Made by a program: the position numbers and the translations under genes. The notes beneath the pieces are model-generated. The model was given only the letters and a program-made list of their open reading frames with translations. It did not search any database and was not told the origin of the DNA. A stretch of 64,000 bases of DNA from Symbiodinium natans (lineage: Eukaryota; Sar; Dinophyceae; Suessiales; Symbiodiniaceae): assembly GCA_905221605.1 (NCBI GenBank), contig CAJNDS010002358.1, positions 377,797-441,796 of the forward strand, in the 5' to 3' direction. Shown piece by piece: positions 48,290 to 59,239 of this stretch (position 1 is its first letter; each line of letters begins with the position of its first letter).

Positions 48290-48748
48290 CCACAAAGAAC
48301 TCAGGACTTGAAAAGCCCGTCCCAAGATCCACCTTTCGTTGTTGCACAGTTCTAATGAGCATCGGCACCGAGGTGTAGTGTCGGCAAGTTCAGCCATTGA
48401 ACGCTTTTCTTCAGTACTGTCGGCTTCACTTATTCAGTAAATCGGGCCTCTTTTCGGGGCATTCGAGTCCCAGTTCTGGAAATTCGGGGCTGTTTTGTCA
48501 AATTTTGGGCTGGTCCGATATTATTGGACCGTGGAGGGTAAACAATGCTGGCAGCTGACCAGGTACCCACCAGACTAGGATGCCATATATGTGCAGATGT
48601 CTTGTTCGTCAGAGGCACACTGGCAAGGCATGTGCACGGGCTGTACAGAGTTCGAAAATGCTAATGCTTTGCAAAGGCGTTGCAACTGCTCTGCAAACGT
48701 GATGAACAGTTGACATCTTGAAGTTTGCGATCCCAGAGATCCTGCCAG

Positions 48749-49999
48749 GAGCAAGCAAGTGTCAAAGCCCTGCAGGACGCGTAGAGCCTGGGTCCCCTGA
48801 GTATTCTGTTTTACAGACAGCTGCAGGAAACCGCAAAGGCCGAGGGCCTGGAGTTTTTCCCTTCCATAGTGCAGCTGGCTTGTGGAACGGTTCTTTGATT
48901 GTGCCAATGTGCCACGTAGTCACTTGCGCCAGGCAATTATGGCTGGGCGCTTTTTGAGCAGAGCTCGGGGTGACCCTCACAAGGCAATGGCGCGACATGG
49001 CGCAACCATGGCAAAAACCACCATGATCCGTCACGAACACAAGCCCTCCCATCAGTTTGGAGAAACCGTCAGGCTATCAAGCTTATGTTGGCCACACAGG
49101 AGTGGAAGGCAGACTACTTCAAGGCCTGCGTGCGGAGTACAGGCGAGACATAGGTTGTCAACATCAACATGATCCATTAGGCCGGGCCAGTTTCCGATCA
49201 CCAAGTGATCGATGACCTCAAGTTCAGTTCTCAGCAAACCTCCGACTCGAACCTTCAGGCATACTGCTTGTTGCGCAGCTGCAGTCTGTTTCAGGTATGG
49301 TGTAGTTTACTTTTGCGGCCGGGATTATGGTATGAGGCCTTGAAAGTGAAAGCAGCTTTCGGATTATCTGTTCTGTTTCTTACTGTGCGCGGTGGCAGGC
49401 CCACAATTGTTTGCAGAGCAAATCGGATCCCCGATGAATGGTACAAGGACTGAAGGGCGAATCGCAGGGCTTTTAGGATGTCGCCTCATCGCAGGGGGGG
49501 TTTGAGGACTTCAGGATTGGATTCAGGGGTTGGCTTGGGATTTGGGGGGTTTGGGGAGTTTGACGACTTTGTTGGGGAGTCTGGTGGGGAGTTTGGGGAG
49601 TTTGGGGAGTTCGGGCCTTTGGGCCTGAAATGTGCCGGAGTTTTGTTTTTGTCCCGAAACTGCCTCCTTGCCATGCCTTGCCGGACCATACCTTGGCGAG
49701 TGCTCACTTTTTCAGGACAAGACCGCTGGCATTGAGCGCCTCATCAAGGTACTGATTTTTGCGATGGAGTACATGGTCAGATATATGGTTGTGCCTGGCA
49801 CCTACGTCAGACGACGTGTAGCAGTAGCGTCCTTACCGTGGGGCCTGTGGCATGGGTCTGGCAGCTTTGGTTTGAAGCGTGCTGTCCGACTCCGTCAGAT
49901 CTGGAGACGCCGGGCCGTGCTGTGCATGTGTCTTTTTGGATGCAAGCGCCTGTTTGTACGACTGGCGTGCAGCTTAACTTGGTGTTTTTGGTGTCCTGA
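48749..49999 (+). CDS. Multi-exon gene of unknown function with a 36-nt intron
   Basis: The exon at 48749-48780 (EQASVKALQD) joins 48817 onward (QLQETAKAEGLEFFPSIVQL) across a 36-base GT-AG intron with a TTTTACAG end. Further exons 49100-49142 (EWKADYFKACVRST), 49259-49294 (ILLVAQLQSVS) and 49399 onward (PQLFAEQIGSPMNG) join each other consistently in phase 1 through GC and GT donors. 49716-49748 (DKTAGIERLIK) and 49865-49999 (LWFEACCPTPSDLETPG ... VFLVS*) are in phase 0. The DKTAGIERLIK segment loosely resembles the GRDK motif of peroxisomal PEX11 proteins, but the rest does not support that. Whether all exons belong to one gene is uncertain. Confidence 0.42.
49550..49615 (+). repeat. GGGGAGTTT short tandem repeat
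   Basis: Five to six imperfect copies of GGGGAGTTT in a G/T-rich strand-asymmetric stretch, inside an intron of the gene spanning it. Confidence 0.9.
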
Positions 50000-50079
50000 G
50001 TGTACTTGGCGGAACAATCCTTGGTTGCTGTATGCTCTTGCCGAGATGCCCTATGCGGTAGCATAGCATTTTGTCAGCC

Positions 50080-50609
50080 ATGTCGACTCCAGATGACGGC
50101 CCGAAGCATTTGTTCACCATACAAGACATCGAGGAGCACCAGGCGTCATGGCCAAATTGGACTAGGCAGGGTGCAGACCACGTCATCAACATCTGCAACG
50201 AACCCAGGACACCGCCCAGAAACAAACGGCTGCACAAGATGGCACTCCGGACCCTGCCAAGCTTGAAACGACTGCCACGTGCTGACCAGGTATGTTGGCA
50301 TGCATGCTTCAACCCCAAAAAAGAGCTGTGAGAAGCTCCTCCACAGCACTGCCCATCTTAGACCAGTGGTGGCAAACTCCTCCACACAGCCGTCCACAGA
50401 GAGTTTCTACATGAGCTGGCAGAGTATTGGTGGCCAGGTCTGGGGTCTTTCCGTACAAGATGATGATAGACTCAAGACAAGGATCTGCTGTTAAGGCGAA
50501 GCCCACGGCCAATGCGAAACGGCAGCAACTCATGTTCTTCCCGAAATGGAAATGTTTTGCCCGAAGAGGAGCCCAGATGCAGCTTGCAGATCTCTCGCAC
50601 CTGCCATGA
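50080..50609 (+). CDS. Three-exon gene for a 123-residue basic protein, unknown
   Basis: Exons 50080-50289, 50390-50437 and 50496-50609 are all phase 0. Introns are GT-AG (GTATGT and GTCTGG donors; CACACAG and GTTAAG acceptors) of 100 and 58 bases. The peptide starts MSTPDDGPKHLF, continues IEEHQASWPNWTRQGADHVI, NKRLHKMALRTLPSLKRLP, FYMSWQSIGG and AKRQQLMFFPKWKCFARRG, and stops at 50607. ATG 50080 lies 11 bases after an AG at 50075-50076, so it could be the first coding exon or an internal one. No known domain was recognised. Lys/Arg-rich helices hint at nucleic-acid or protein binding; this is only inference. Confidence 0.5.
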
Positions 50610-50707
50610 ACTCATTCATGTCTTTCCCGAAAAGGAGCTTCCAAAAAGCTTTTCAAGAAAAACATTCCAGTCAGGTTTTTCACTGTTGTTGTTTTTGCGG
50701 CGTCGTC

Positions 50708-50767
50708 TTGGTGGCCTTCTCCAAGAAATGCTGCGTCCTGGTGGCCTTCTCCAAGCAATGCTACGCT
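50708..50767 (+). repeat. Tandem duplication, 30-bp unit, two copies
   Basis: TGGTGGCCTTCTCCAAGAAA continues to TGCTGCGTCC and is repeated with two or three changes. On the minus strand it encodes a repeated LLGEGHQDAA-like peptide within an open frame of 168 codons (50612-51118). Confidence 0.85.
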
Positions 50768-50944
50768 CGGCGGCCTCACATGAAGTGACACCGTGCGGCC
50801 GCATTCTGTCGGAGCAGCTGGAGACGTCAGTTGCAGTTGGTCCTTGATGTGGTTCGTGTCGTCGTCGTGGTTGTTGGTGTTCTTGAAGTCGGTGTTTCTG
50901 TTGCTGTTCCTGTTGGCCCCGTCCCCAGCTGTAGCCCGGCTCAG

Positions 50945-51109
50945 CTGTGTTTTTGCGTGTTGCATCGGACAGTTCGGTCGTATTCTGATGCGCTCAGGCC
51001 TGGCAAGGTTGAAAACAACTGTCTGGTGGTCGATTTGAAAGGCTGCGCCCCTAGGCAGATGTACATGTTGAGCGCTCACAACAGGAATGGGCACATCACC
51101 CAAAAGTGA
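50945..51109 (+). CDS. Probable last exon, unknown
   Basis: After CGGCTCAG the frame reads VLHRTVRSYSDALRPGKVEN, NCLVVDLKGCAPRQMYML, SAHNRNGHITQK and stops at 51107. The opposite strand is also open for 168 codons (50612-51118), so the strand is not certain. The plus strand is preferred because neighbouring genes run that way and the segment has a good acceptor. Confidence 0.35.
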   Translation: MCFCVLHRTVRSYSDALRPGKVENNCLVVDLKGCAPRQMYMLSAHNRNGHITQK

Positions 51110-51812
51110 TTCCGACAAGGACTTGGAATTTCCGGAGTGCCGATTTCAGCCCTGTCCAAGATTTACTCGGCAGCTCCGGCTTCGGTTTCATGTCGGCGCA
51201 GGCGGGTCTGGGAAGCGTATCCTATTTTGGCAGGTCATGAGCAACCACTACATTGGTCGAGTTTTCAGGCGGCAGGGCGGCAGGGCGGCAGGAAATAACC
51301 ATGACATGTTATCTCGAGCTCATTTGAGCAGTATTGTACTTAAGCCCCCCGTGGTCATAGCAAATCTTCTTGCCAGGTTTTACGTTGTGAACATGTCCAG
51401 CGGACTGAGCACCATCGCTGGCTGGGCCACACTGGCGATTCTTTTTCATCTTGTCCTTCTGCTGAACGGTAGGCATGCCAAAGTGGGCCCAGGGCCTGTC
51501 ATTTTGGTCTGACATGTCAGGTGAAGGGCTTGTTGACTGATCGGCAAAAGTCGCGGCCCCAAAGCGCGATTTTCTTGCGGACATGAAATGTGCTGGCTTC
51601 CTGCCCTTTCGTTATCATCTGTATACGGCTCCTGTCCATGGAGTTCATGGTTCTCTGATCCATCAATTTTACTCGTTTCCGACTCATACCGCCAAAACTC
51701 TTGGTGCGGGATGTGTCGCATCTTGATGTTGATTTGCATGTGCATGCTTGTCAAATCTTAAAGATCAGAATGAATAGGCACCGGAGGTCTGGAGTTCCAT
51801 GTGTATATGCAG

Positions 51813-53559
51813 AAATCAATATACAGCTATGCGAGTGTCTCAGAAGCTGTGAAGCGTTCCACCCTCTTGATCAGCCCAAGTGCACCATCCCAATCAGCTT
51901 CCAACCCCACAGCAAACTCTGCGCATCTGTGCAATCTTGGGTGGGACCTTGAGCAACTTCTGCCTTGACTCGGCGGGGGGCAGTGAAAGCATCTTCAAGC
52001 AGCAACCTCATCATGAAAGCAAAGCTCCGTCAGAGGTCCACGCACTTGAGATACACTTGTTGTGCTGCAATGTTGTTTTCCAGCCAAAACCGATTGCCAA
52101 GAGCCGCCAAGACATGAGTTACCATCAGTTTCTGTAGATTTTGTATGCTCAGAGACGTGGAAATCTAGCCTTGACGCTGCCCAGGAAGCCAACAAGGTAA
52201 GCATCTCTAGACAAGTGTACAGCACAAGGCAAAAGCTACAACTTCTGGACAACCTAGATGACTTGAAGAAGGACATGCCCTGCGACTGAAAGGTTGAAGT
52301 GCTCAGAATTGAACTTCTATTTGTTTTGCAGGACTTCGCGCAACATCAGCTTGAAGAAGACCTTGGCCAGCGGCTGAGCGACCATGTAGCTGCCAAGAGT
52401 CAGAGGCAGCACCAGTGCAGAAACGCACAGCGCATCCAGTGCATTCATTTGCCTAGGTGGCTCCAGACCCATGATCACGAAGTTCTTCCCATTCCCGCTC
52501 CAGGCAGCTCCGCCAATTTCGCCACGTTCGCGCGTCTTTATGTTTCGATTCCCTCAGGGTCCGCCATTCGACAAGGGCGCATCTGAGGGCCACGCGCCCG
52601 CAGTCTTGCATTGCTCTGGCGCGTAGGCATCAGTCAATTGGGTTCATGCTCGCTGTGATCCAGATTCAGGTTGTACTGCCAAGCCGCTTGAGGGAACACA
52701 CAAGGTCAGCCCGTGTTTGTGCTTTAGGTGGAGAGCGGAAAGTGAATAGTTTGGCCACTTGGCCATCGCTGTCTCTGGCAGTTGTTGACACCTATGGGTG
52801 CCCGGGGCAGAATATTTGACCCCGCCAAGAGCAAGGAGGCTTGGCAATGTCACCACGGAAAGCAATTGAGTACCAGAGCGGAGCTACAGGAGAATGCTGC
52901 TCTGGAGTACTCGCCAGAGGTCCGCAACGAAACGTGCCAAGCGGACTGCCGCCTGATGTTTCAATGGTCAGGCAGTGCTGCTTCTTGCTGCGAGGCATAC
53001 GACTTCTTCGTCAAGAACAACCTTGCTGTGCCGCCAGACTGTCAGAAGCAGTATGAGGCCCGTCCCTTTTCATGTGCCTTTCGATGTACCAGCATGGAGA
53101 TGTAATAGATGAATGGGCCTCCAGTCACTTCTTGGATTGTCATCAGAAGGCAGCCAAGCAAGCTGAAGAGGAAGCCAAGCGCAGGGGTCTTGATTGTTGA
53201 TGCGCCAGCGCTTCGACACCACTGAAAGTATGAGAGCTGAGGTGCAGAGGCAGAAAGCCCGAGTGGAATTACCAACAACGACACGAAGGTGCTCTCCTCA
53301 GGGAATACATCGGGTTTGTCAATCGATAGCGCTGTCATGACTGATTGATCTCATCAGGCTAGCAATGATGGAGGTTCCCCAGACAGGCTTCCTGCTCCGG
53401 GCGTACTGCCCGACGAGGATATGAAAGGGTTTGCTGGCCACCAGCTGGCACATTATGTTGTAATACAGCGGAAGCCGGCAACGATGAAGCGTCTCGCGCT
53501 TGGGAGGAGGAGGACGACGATGAAGAGGAGGAAGAGGAGGCCGTGATGGGTTCCTAGAA
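51813..53559 (+). CDS. Multi-exon Cys-rich protein with coiled and acidic tail
   Basis: Exons read: 51813-51940 (QLCECLRSCEAFHPLD, ends at GTGGGA); pieces near 51996-52136; about 52139-52195 (ETWKSSLDAAQEANK) joined in phase 0 across a GTAAGC...TTTTGCAG intron to 52332 onward (DFAQHQLEEDLGQRLSDHV); 52782-53057 (NETCQADCRLMFQWSG, CCEAYDFFVKNNLAVPPDC); 53093-53185 (DEWASSHFLDCHQKAAKQAE); 53472-53559. The last junction is phase 1 and yields EEEAKRRAEAGNDEASRAWE then a run of about twelve acidic residues, ending AVMGS*. The intron at 53058-53092 is 35 bases with a GC donor. The paired-cysteine spacing recalls small disulfide-bonded helical hairpin domains, but no family could be named. A minus-strand hydrophobic frame at 53042-53338 overlaps. 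Confidence 0.5.
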
Positions 53560-53784
53560 ACGTGTGCAGTCTCAACATGAAGTGCTCAGGACATCATCGT
53601 CCAGGATCCAGCAGCCATCAAGCCCAAGGGGCTGTTTAGCTGCAGTCCCTGCTGGTGTGGGAATAATTGTCGGCGTCTTACATGATTCGAGCTCGCGTGT
53701 ATAAAAAGGCTTTGACCACATGCCACACATTTCAGCCAAGGACAGCCTGCAGGGCCTTGCAGGCGGAGTGTATTGTGTTGACAG

Positions 53785-53907
53785 GGTGCGGCTGCGGGAC
53801 ATTTGGAGCAACGCGCCAAAGCCACTGCAAAGCAGTGAAAACCGCTCTGCATCCTGGTTCGACTACTTTGCTTGCTTACACACTTGCATCGAAGATGCCA
53901 CCTGGAG
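53785..53907 (+). CDS. Candidate exon, unknown
   Basis: It lies between GTTGACAG|G and a GTACAT donor. It reads VRLRDIWSNAPKPLQSSE, NRSASWFDYFACLHTCIED and ATWR. It could be part of another gene following the Cys-rich one; downstream frames to 54030 are Ser-rich and weaker. Confidence 0.35.
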
Positions 53908-54495
53908 GTACATGCAACATGCATTTGTTTCATCGGGGCCTTTAGGAGACGACAACGCAGCATTCCTTCTGTCTTTGCTTTGCAAAGCGTTTTTTTGGAG
54001 TGCTAGCAGTGCTTTCCAGTGGAGCTGCTAAGACAGATAGCCGCTGATTTCCGATGCTGCGAAACCGCCAAAAGCAAAGCCTGCTAGCATGTGCTAGCGC
54101 AGTGGTGCTAGGAACTGGATCACATCAGCACGCTTAAGACTTAAGACCCTCCAAACTTTTTACCCTAGGCTACTAGGGTCGTGTTTGTATCGTCAGCTCC
54201 GCTACTTTGGAAGCGAGCTTGCCAGCGTGCAGTGTTCGGCCGCAACGATGTGCTTCACAGCTCATGGGTTGTGAGGCATGACACCTGGTCATCTCGAGAT
54301 GCCACCTTACCTTTCGTCTGAAGTCTAGCCTAGATCCGTTTGTTTGGTGTCAGTGTGTTGCTGCTGCTTATAGTTGACTAGACCAGCTTAAAGTGCCATG
54401 AACGTGGGGTGTCAGCAATGGGAAGTGGCAGCTCAAAGCCTCAGTCCGAACCTCATGTGACTTACACTTACTGCAGAGATTGAGTGCAGCAGCGA

Positions 54496-54497
54496 CC

Positions 54498-54565
<68 letters not shown>

Positions 54566-54597
54566 GCATCATCATCATCATCATAAATCATCATTTC
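54496..54597. repeat. ATC trinucleotide microsatellite
   Basis: About 30 units of ATC/CAT with one CAGCAT interruption and an AAATC break at the end. Confidence 0.99.
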
Positions 54598-55104
54598 ATC
54601 ATTGTCGCTGAAAGGTCGGAGGAGCACAGTGTGCCACAGCCGACATTTCAAGAGCAAGAGCTCACGGCAGCTGGGCAGTTGCCTGAGCGTTCGAACACAT
54701 TTTTTAACACTAAGTCTTTTGCCTCGGTGGGCTTTCCGATGTCATGACGCCGAACCGCGCGCCTCTAACGGTGGGAGGACGAACGCCGAAACTTCGACCT
54801 GGGAAGTAGGGGGGTGTAGGGGTGTCAGGAGTGTCAGGGGTGTCAGGGGGGGGGGGGGGTGTGTCAGAGAGAGAGAGAGCTGAACAGGGGGTCCACGGAG
54901 TGCATCGGAGAAACGGAAGGGGCCCAGTCAGAATTCATAGATTTTCCACAGATCTAGCAAGGAGCTAAAAGAGGTGGGCGGTCCGTTCAGAATCCATAGT
55001 TCCACAGATTTAGGAAGGAGCTAATCCCGGAGCTAATGGGCAGCAGAAAGAGCAAGGAGTCAGGCGTCAGGAGTAAGGACAGCAAGGAGGAGACCAGAGG
55101 TTCT

Positions 55105-55325
55105 CCGTTTCAGTCTCAGTCTCAGTCTAAGTCGTAGTCGTGGTCTTGGTCTTGGTCGTTCGTCTTGGTCTTGGTCTTGGTCTTTCGTCTTGGTCTTCGT
55201 TTTGGTCTTCGTCTTGGTCTTCGTTTTGGTCTTCGTCTTTGTGTGAGTCTCAGTTTCAGTCTCGGTCTTAGTCTTCGACTTCGTCCTCGTCTTCGCCTTC
55301 TTCTTCGTCTTCGTCTTCGTCTTCT
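55105..55325. repeat. GTCTTGG / GTCTTCG minisatellite
   Basis: A strand-asymmetric pyrimidine-plus-G array: CAGTCT hexamers first, then GTCTTG, GTCTTCGTTTTG and finally GTCTTC units. Arg- and Leu-rich open frames over it are artefacts. Confidence 0.95.
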
Positions 55326-57304
55326 AGGCAGCCCAGGAGGCTTGAAAAATCCGCCCCCTTGCTGGTGGGGGGTAAAGCAGGTGGGTTGTTCTTTCACCCC
55401 AGTGCCTGCCAGGGTGTTAAACACAGCTGCGCAGGGCTATTCCCTGTTGTGTTAGAGCTGTGCTTGTCCGTATTCATCCGTACTTGTATCGCTGTGTTAG
55501 AGCTGTGCTTTTTCGTGTTAGAGCTACGCTTCGCTCGTGAGCCCAGGTTTGTGGAGTGGAGGGCTATCTAAGAAGAGGTGACGGAGGGAAGTAGTGTTTT
55601 GTTAGCGTTTTGCACTGGCCACAGTGGCCGCTTCGACAAGGAATTCGAAGAATCTCCCAAGAAGTCGTGTTGAGGGGGGCGGCAACTGAAACACCTCGAG
55701 GTTGCTAACGCTTTCCAAGTTCTCAGCCAATCGCGCCAGGATTTCGGCGCAAATGTTCCTAAATGTATTACTATTGTATTACTCGTCTTATGACGTTGTT
55801 GATGTTGGCGATGCTGGTTCGGATGAGTTTGTGCTGTTTAACGTTTTTCGGGCCATCCAACAATGGGCCACTTCTTGAGTTCCCTGATGCACCCTGTATA
55901 TACTAGGCAAACGACAATCGTCATGTGCCACCGTTGGAAGCCGCAGGGTTTCTCTTTGACTCGTGCAATTGTTGGGGCATGCTGCCACAAGTTGTTGCCA
56001 CAGTTTGATTTCGAGTCGGCTGAGGCCAGGGCATCGTGCCGCGAGCCTTCGGAAAGCTCAGGCTCGCCCTTACCTTGAAAACATGTTGAAAAGCCCCAGC
56101 TTAGCTCGCTTCTTCAGCTTCCTGAATTGTTGCCCGGCTGCCCTAAGGCGGCACGCAAAGCGCTGGCTTTCAGCCATTTGAGCCGAGGCACGGCTTCTCC
56201 GAGTTCTCGAGAATGCGTCGTTTCGGTATTTCTGTTCTCGCATGTATTGACTTGATGTTTTCCTCTGCATTTCGACACGTTCTTGCTCTTATTGTTTTGA
56301 CTGGTTTGCATCGTTCTTGGCTGAATTTATGTTTTTCCCGCAGCCTCGGTGTTGTGGGGTGTGCAAGAATTTAACTCAGCCTTGCTCATCGCCCGGGTCT
56401 CCTGTAGTCTTGACCGAGTCTCCCGGCTCGGGTCCCTGGAATGCCCACCTCCAGAGATTCCCGCATAGTCTTGCAGACCTGCAAAGAATCCTTGGAGTGC
56501 CCCACCCGGAGAATGCGCTGCAGCCTGGCAGGCTATCCTTGGAGTGCCCAACCCTAGGGAACAACCCCGCCGAGTATCCCTTGAGCGCCGAAAAATCTCG
56601 AATGTAGCCTCTTGTGTTGCTTGTCTGGCCTGATTCATACCGTCGCCCAAGAGACCAAAGTTGATCTCGGGCAATCCCGATGTGGGAGCTGGTCCTGAGT
56701 TTCGACCGACGGTCTTCGAAAGCCAGGAATTCCTGCTCCATCATTTGGAGTTGCCCTCGATCTGAAGATCGAAAGAATGGCATTGCACATTGCTGTACGA
56801 GGGGTACTACTTTTGACGCAAGAGGACCATGTTTGCACCTCACCGAAACCGGTTCTGTCCTTCTGATTCCGATCCAAGGGCGGAGATGTGGCGATAGATT
56901 TCGATCTAACAGCAGAATTTGCCGCTGTCTCGGACACAGGTCAAGCTGTGTTTTTGTTTTTTATCATCCATGCTCGGTGACTCTGAGTACGCTTAATGTT
57001 GAAAGCGTGCACTGTTGAGGATCTAAACGCGTCAAAAAACCAGTGCCGAGCCGTCCGAGGGAAACTCTGTCAGAATTAGAGTTCTCAATGAGTGCTGTTG
57101 ATGGCTTCGTGCTGAGTTGTCACCCCCTCCTGAGTACAAGGCGGGGAAACAATCACAGAACCGGGGGGGGGGGGGGCAGTGGGGCGTCTTATGGCCTCAT
57201 TGAATCGGGTCTTTTTTACATGCCCTATGTCAAACTAGCAGGAAGTTTTCGTGGAAGTCCTGTTCGTGCCCCTCAGCTTTCAACTGGGTGCGGTGGACTT
57301 CTCA

Positions 57305-59230
57305 ATGGCTTGCTTCAGTGAAGACGAACTGAGCAGATTGTGTGCAGACCATGTTGTCCAACAGGCAAAAGTGGCGATGTGTGGCTTGGACTGCGGTGAC
57401 GTCATCGAGAGAGAGGTGCACATGCATGGACCAGCCGGCAAGTGCATCAGCTTTAGACGAAGCCAGGTAACGGCCTCGACTGTGGGCGAACTCCTCCGCG
57501 CAGCCAGGGAAGCTCTGAAGCGGGAAGATGTTGATGTGGTTTGTGAGTGTACAGAGCTGCAGAACCTCCCCACCGATGCTGGCCTTTACGATGCTGTCTC
57601 CCGTTCATATCCCAAGAAGCTTCAGGCATATGTAGCGGCAAGCATGGAACGCGCAAAATGGTTGGAAGATGTTCTGGAGCTTCAGTTCGAGACGGTCAGG
57701 AGCCTGATATACTCATCTTGGTGGAGCTCGATCCAATCGGGCAGCCTCAGTACTTGCCAGGCCCTGGTGAGCCCCAATCAGAAGACCGCAAGCATGCCGG
57801 GCGCAGATTCGCCCGAGCTAACTTTGCTGGTCCGAGAGCTTCAGACAGAGCTGTTGGAATCTGTTGGGCCAAAGGGATTGAGTGCGCTAGAGGTCGCCAT
57901 CGATGGCGGTGATGCAGATCTTTGCAAAGTTCTTGTAGAGTCTCGAGCTAATCTTCAGAACTCTCTTGATCAAGCCCTTTCCAGATTGGACCTTCATGGT
58001 TCCAGTCCCAGGGCAAAGATTGAGGAGGTGTGCCGAATTCTGCATAACGGCGGCGTCGCTGTTGAAGCCTGGCAATCAAAGCAACCCTGGGACCGCTGCT
58101 TGCGAGCCGCTGCTACTGGTTGCACTTGGCTAGTAGAAGATCTGCTACAAAAGGATAAACTCGGTTTTGAAGATGTGGTCTGCCCGAGAACAAACTGGAG
58201 TTTGGCTTTGGAAGCTGCTGTAACATCCAACCACTCCTTGATGAAGCTTGCACTGCAAAAGGGTGTGGAGGCTGCCATCCACTGCGACAGAAGTGGTCGT
58301 AGTGTGATGCACTATGCTGCCCTACAAGGGGACGAGCAGCTGTTGCTGATGATCGCGGAGTCCATGCAAGCTCAAGGCTTCCGCATCTTGGATCGTATTG
58401 ATGCGGTCGATGAACTTGGCCGAGTCCTTAGACGCTGTGCGTTCTCAGATGAGCACCTTCCGACACGATATGTTGCATTAGGAACTCAGTCATGTAGCGT
58501 CTCAGACGTACAACGGGCATTGCCGCCCCTTTTCGAGGAAGAAGCCCCCTTTGGTACGCTGCACGAGGCATTGGAAACATCTGTGCAGCGTAATGGTCCT
58601 GATGCCATTTGACATGAGTCTGGTACAGGTAATTGGTGAGATGTAGTGAGGTAGTTCCACAGCATCTTGTTGAATGTTGACATGTGGCTCGTGGCAGGTG
58701 GTCATGCAGGGGTTTGCTCTTGGCTTTGTTCCCAACGTTGTGATCCTGCCAAGCGTGACATTGAAGGAACAACGGCTTACTTTCAGGCCATCTGTGGAGG
58801 AGGCAAAGAATTTCCTCAACAGCTGCTTCCATCACTTTTCTTCGGTCAACCTCACCTAGTTCACCAATTTTTTGAAGATACTACTGATGACAGTGGGTTG
58901 ACATTGTGGCATGTTGGTGCCATGACAGATGCAGTTCCTGCGCTGCAGTGGATGGTTGAGCATACAGAATCTGGCCTTGAACCGCTTTTGGACGCAAGTC
59001 ATTCTAACCCGCTGCTTCAAGCCACACTGGGGGGCCACATGCAGGCGGTAGCCTTCCTTTTGTCAGTGAAGGCAGACCCTGGGCAGTTCACCCCTGGCTC
59101 GCCTAGAGACTGGGCAGCAGCGCTTCGCTTGTCAGAGCTGGAACATGCTTTCTGGGCTCACAGGGATGAAGTTGCTGACGCAGGATGGGCAGCGCGGTGG
59201 AATGCCTATAGATGGGCAGCAGAGCATTGA
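57305..59230 (+). CDS. Ankyrin-repeat protein, two readable exons
   Basis: Exon 1 has its first ATG at 57305, is open back to 57239, and an AG|G acceptor at 57240-57241 may join earlier exons. Exon 2 is 58698-59230, after TGGCAG. About 555 residues. Residues 1-185 have no clear ankyrin signature; around 40-110 a VHMHGPAGKCISF segment with a following helix could be a degenerate ubiquitin-like fold. From about residue 188 the ankyrin pattern appears: GLSALEVAIDGGDADLCKVL, LRAAATGCTWLVEDLL, SGRSVMHYAALQGDEQLLL, GHAGVCSWLCSQRCDPAKRD, then GLTLWHVGAMTDAVPALQWM and NPLLQATLGGHMQAVAFLL. The 3-prime end of exon 1 is ambiguous: a GTGCGT donor at 58437 keeps phase but shortens one repeat by four residues, while ending at 58448 keeps the exact repeat length but needs a non-canonical donor. 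Ankyrin proteins mediate protein-protein contacts; the partner is unknown. Confidence 0.8.
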
Positions 59231-59239
59231 GCAGCATGG

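Larger units (their letters stand above)
54050..57230. other. Gene-poor stretch rich in simple repeats
   Basis: No phased exon was found. It holds an ATC array (54496-54597), a poly-G run (54848), a GTCTTGG/GTCTTCG minisatellite (55138-55325), three copies of a GTGTTAGAGCT-containing unit (55448-55530), an AT-rich stretch ending TTTTTCCCGCAG (56270-56342) and two copies of ATCCTTGGAGTGCCC (56488, 56535). Confidence 0.5.

Noticed and set aside
49716-49999. PEX11 peroxisomal membrane protein
   Set aside because: Only the short DKTAGIERLIK segment is suggestive; the adjoining exon does not look like PEX11.
50612-51118. 168-codon minus-strand frame
   Set aside because: It contains the translated 30-bp tandem duplication and opposes a plus-strand exon with a good acceptor. 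Not excluded, but not called.
53042-53338. Minus-strand frame with a strongly hydrophobic segment
   Set aside because: The plus strand here has three exons that join in phase into one Cys-rich protein, which is better evidence. The minus frame is kept only as an alternative.
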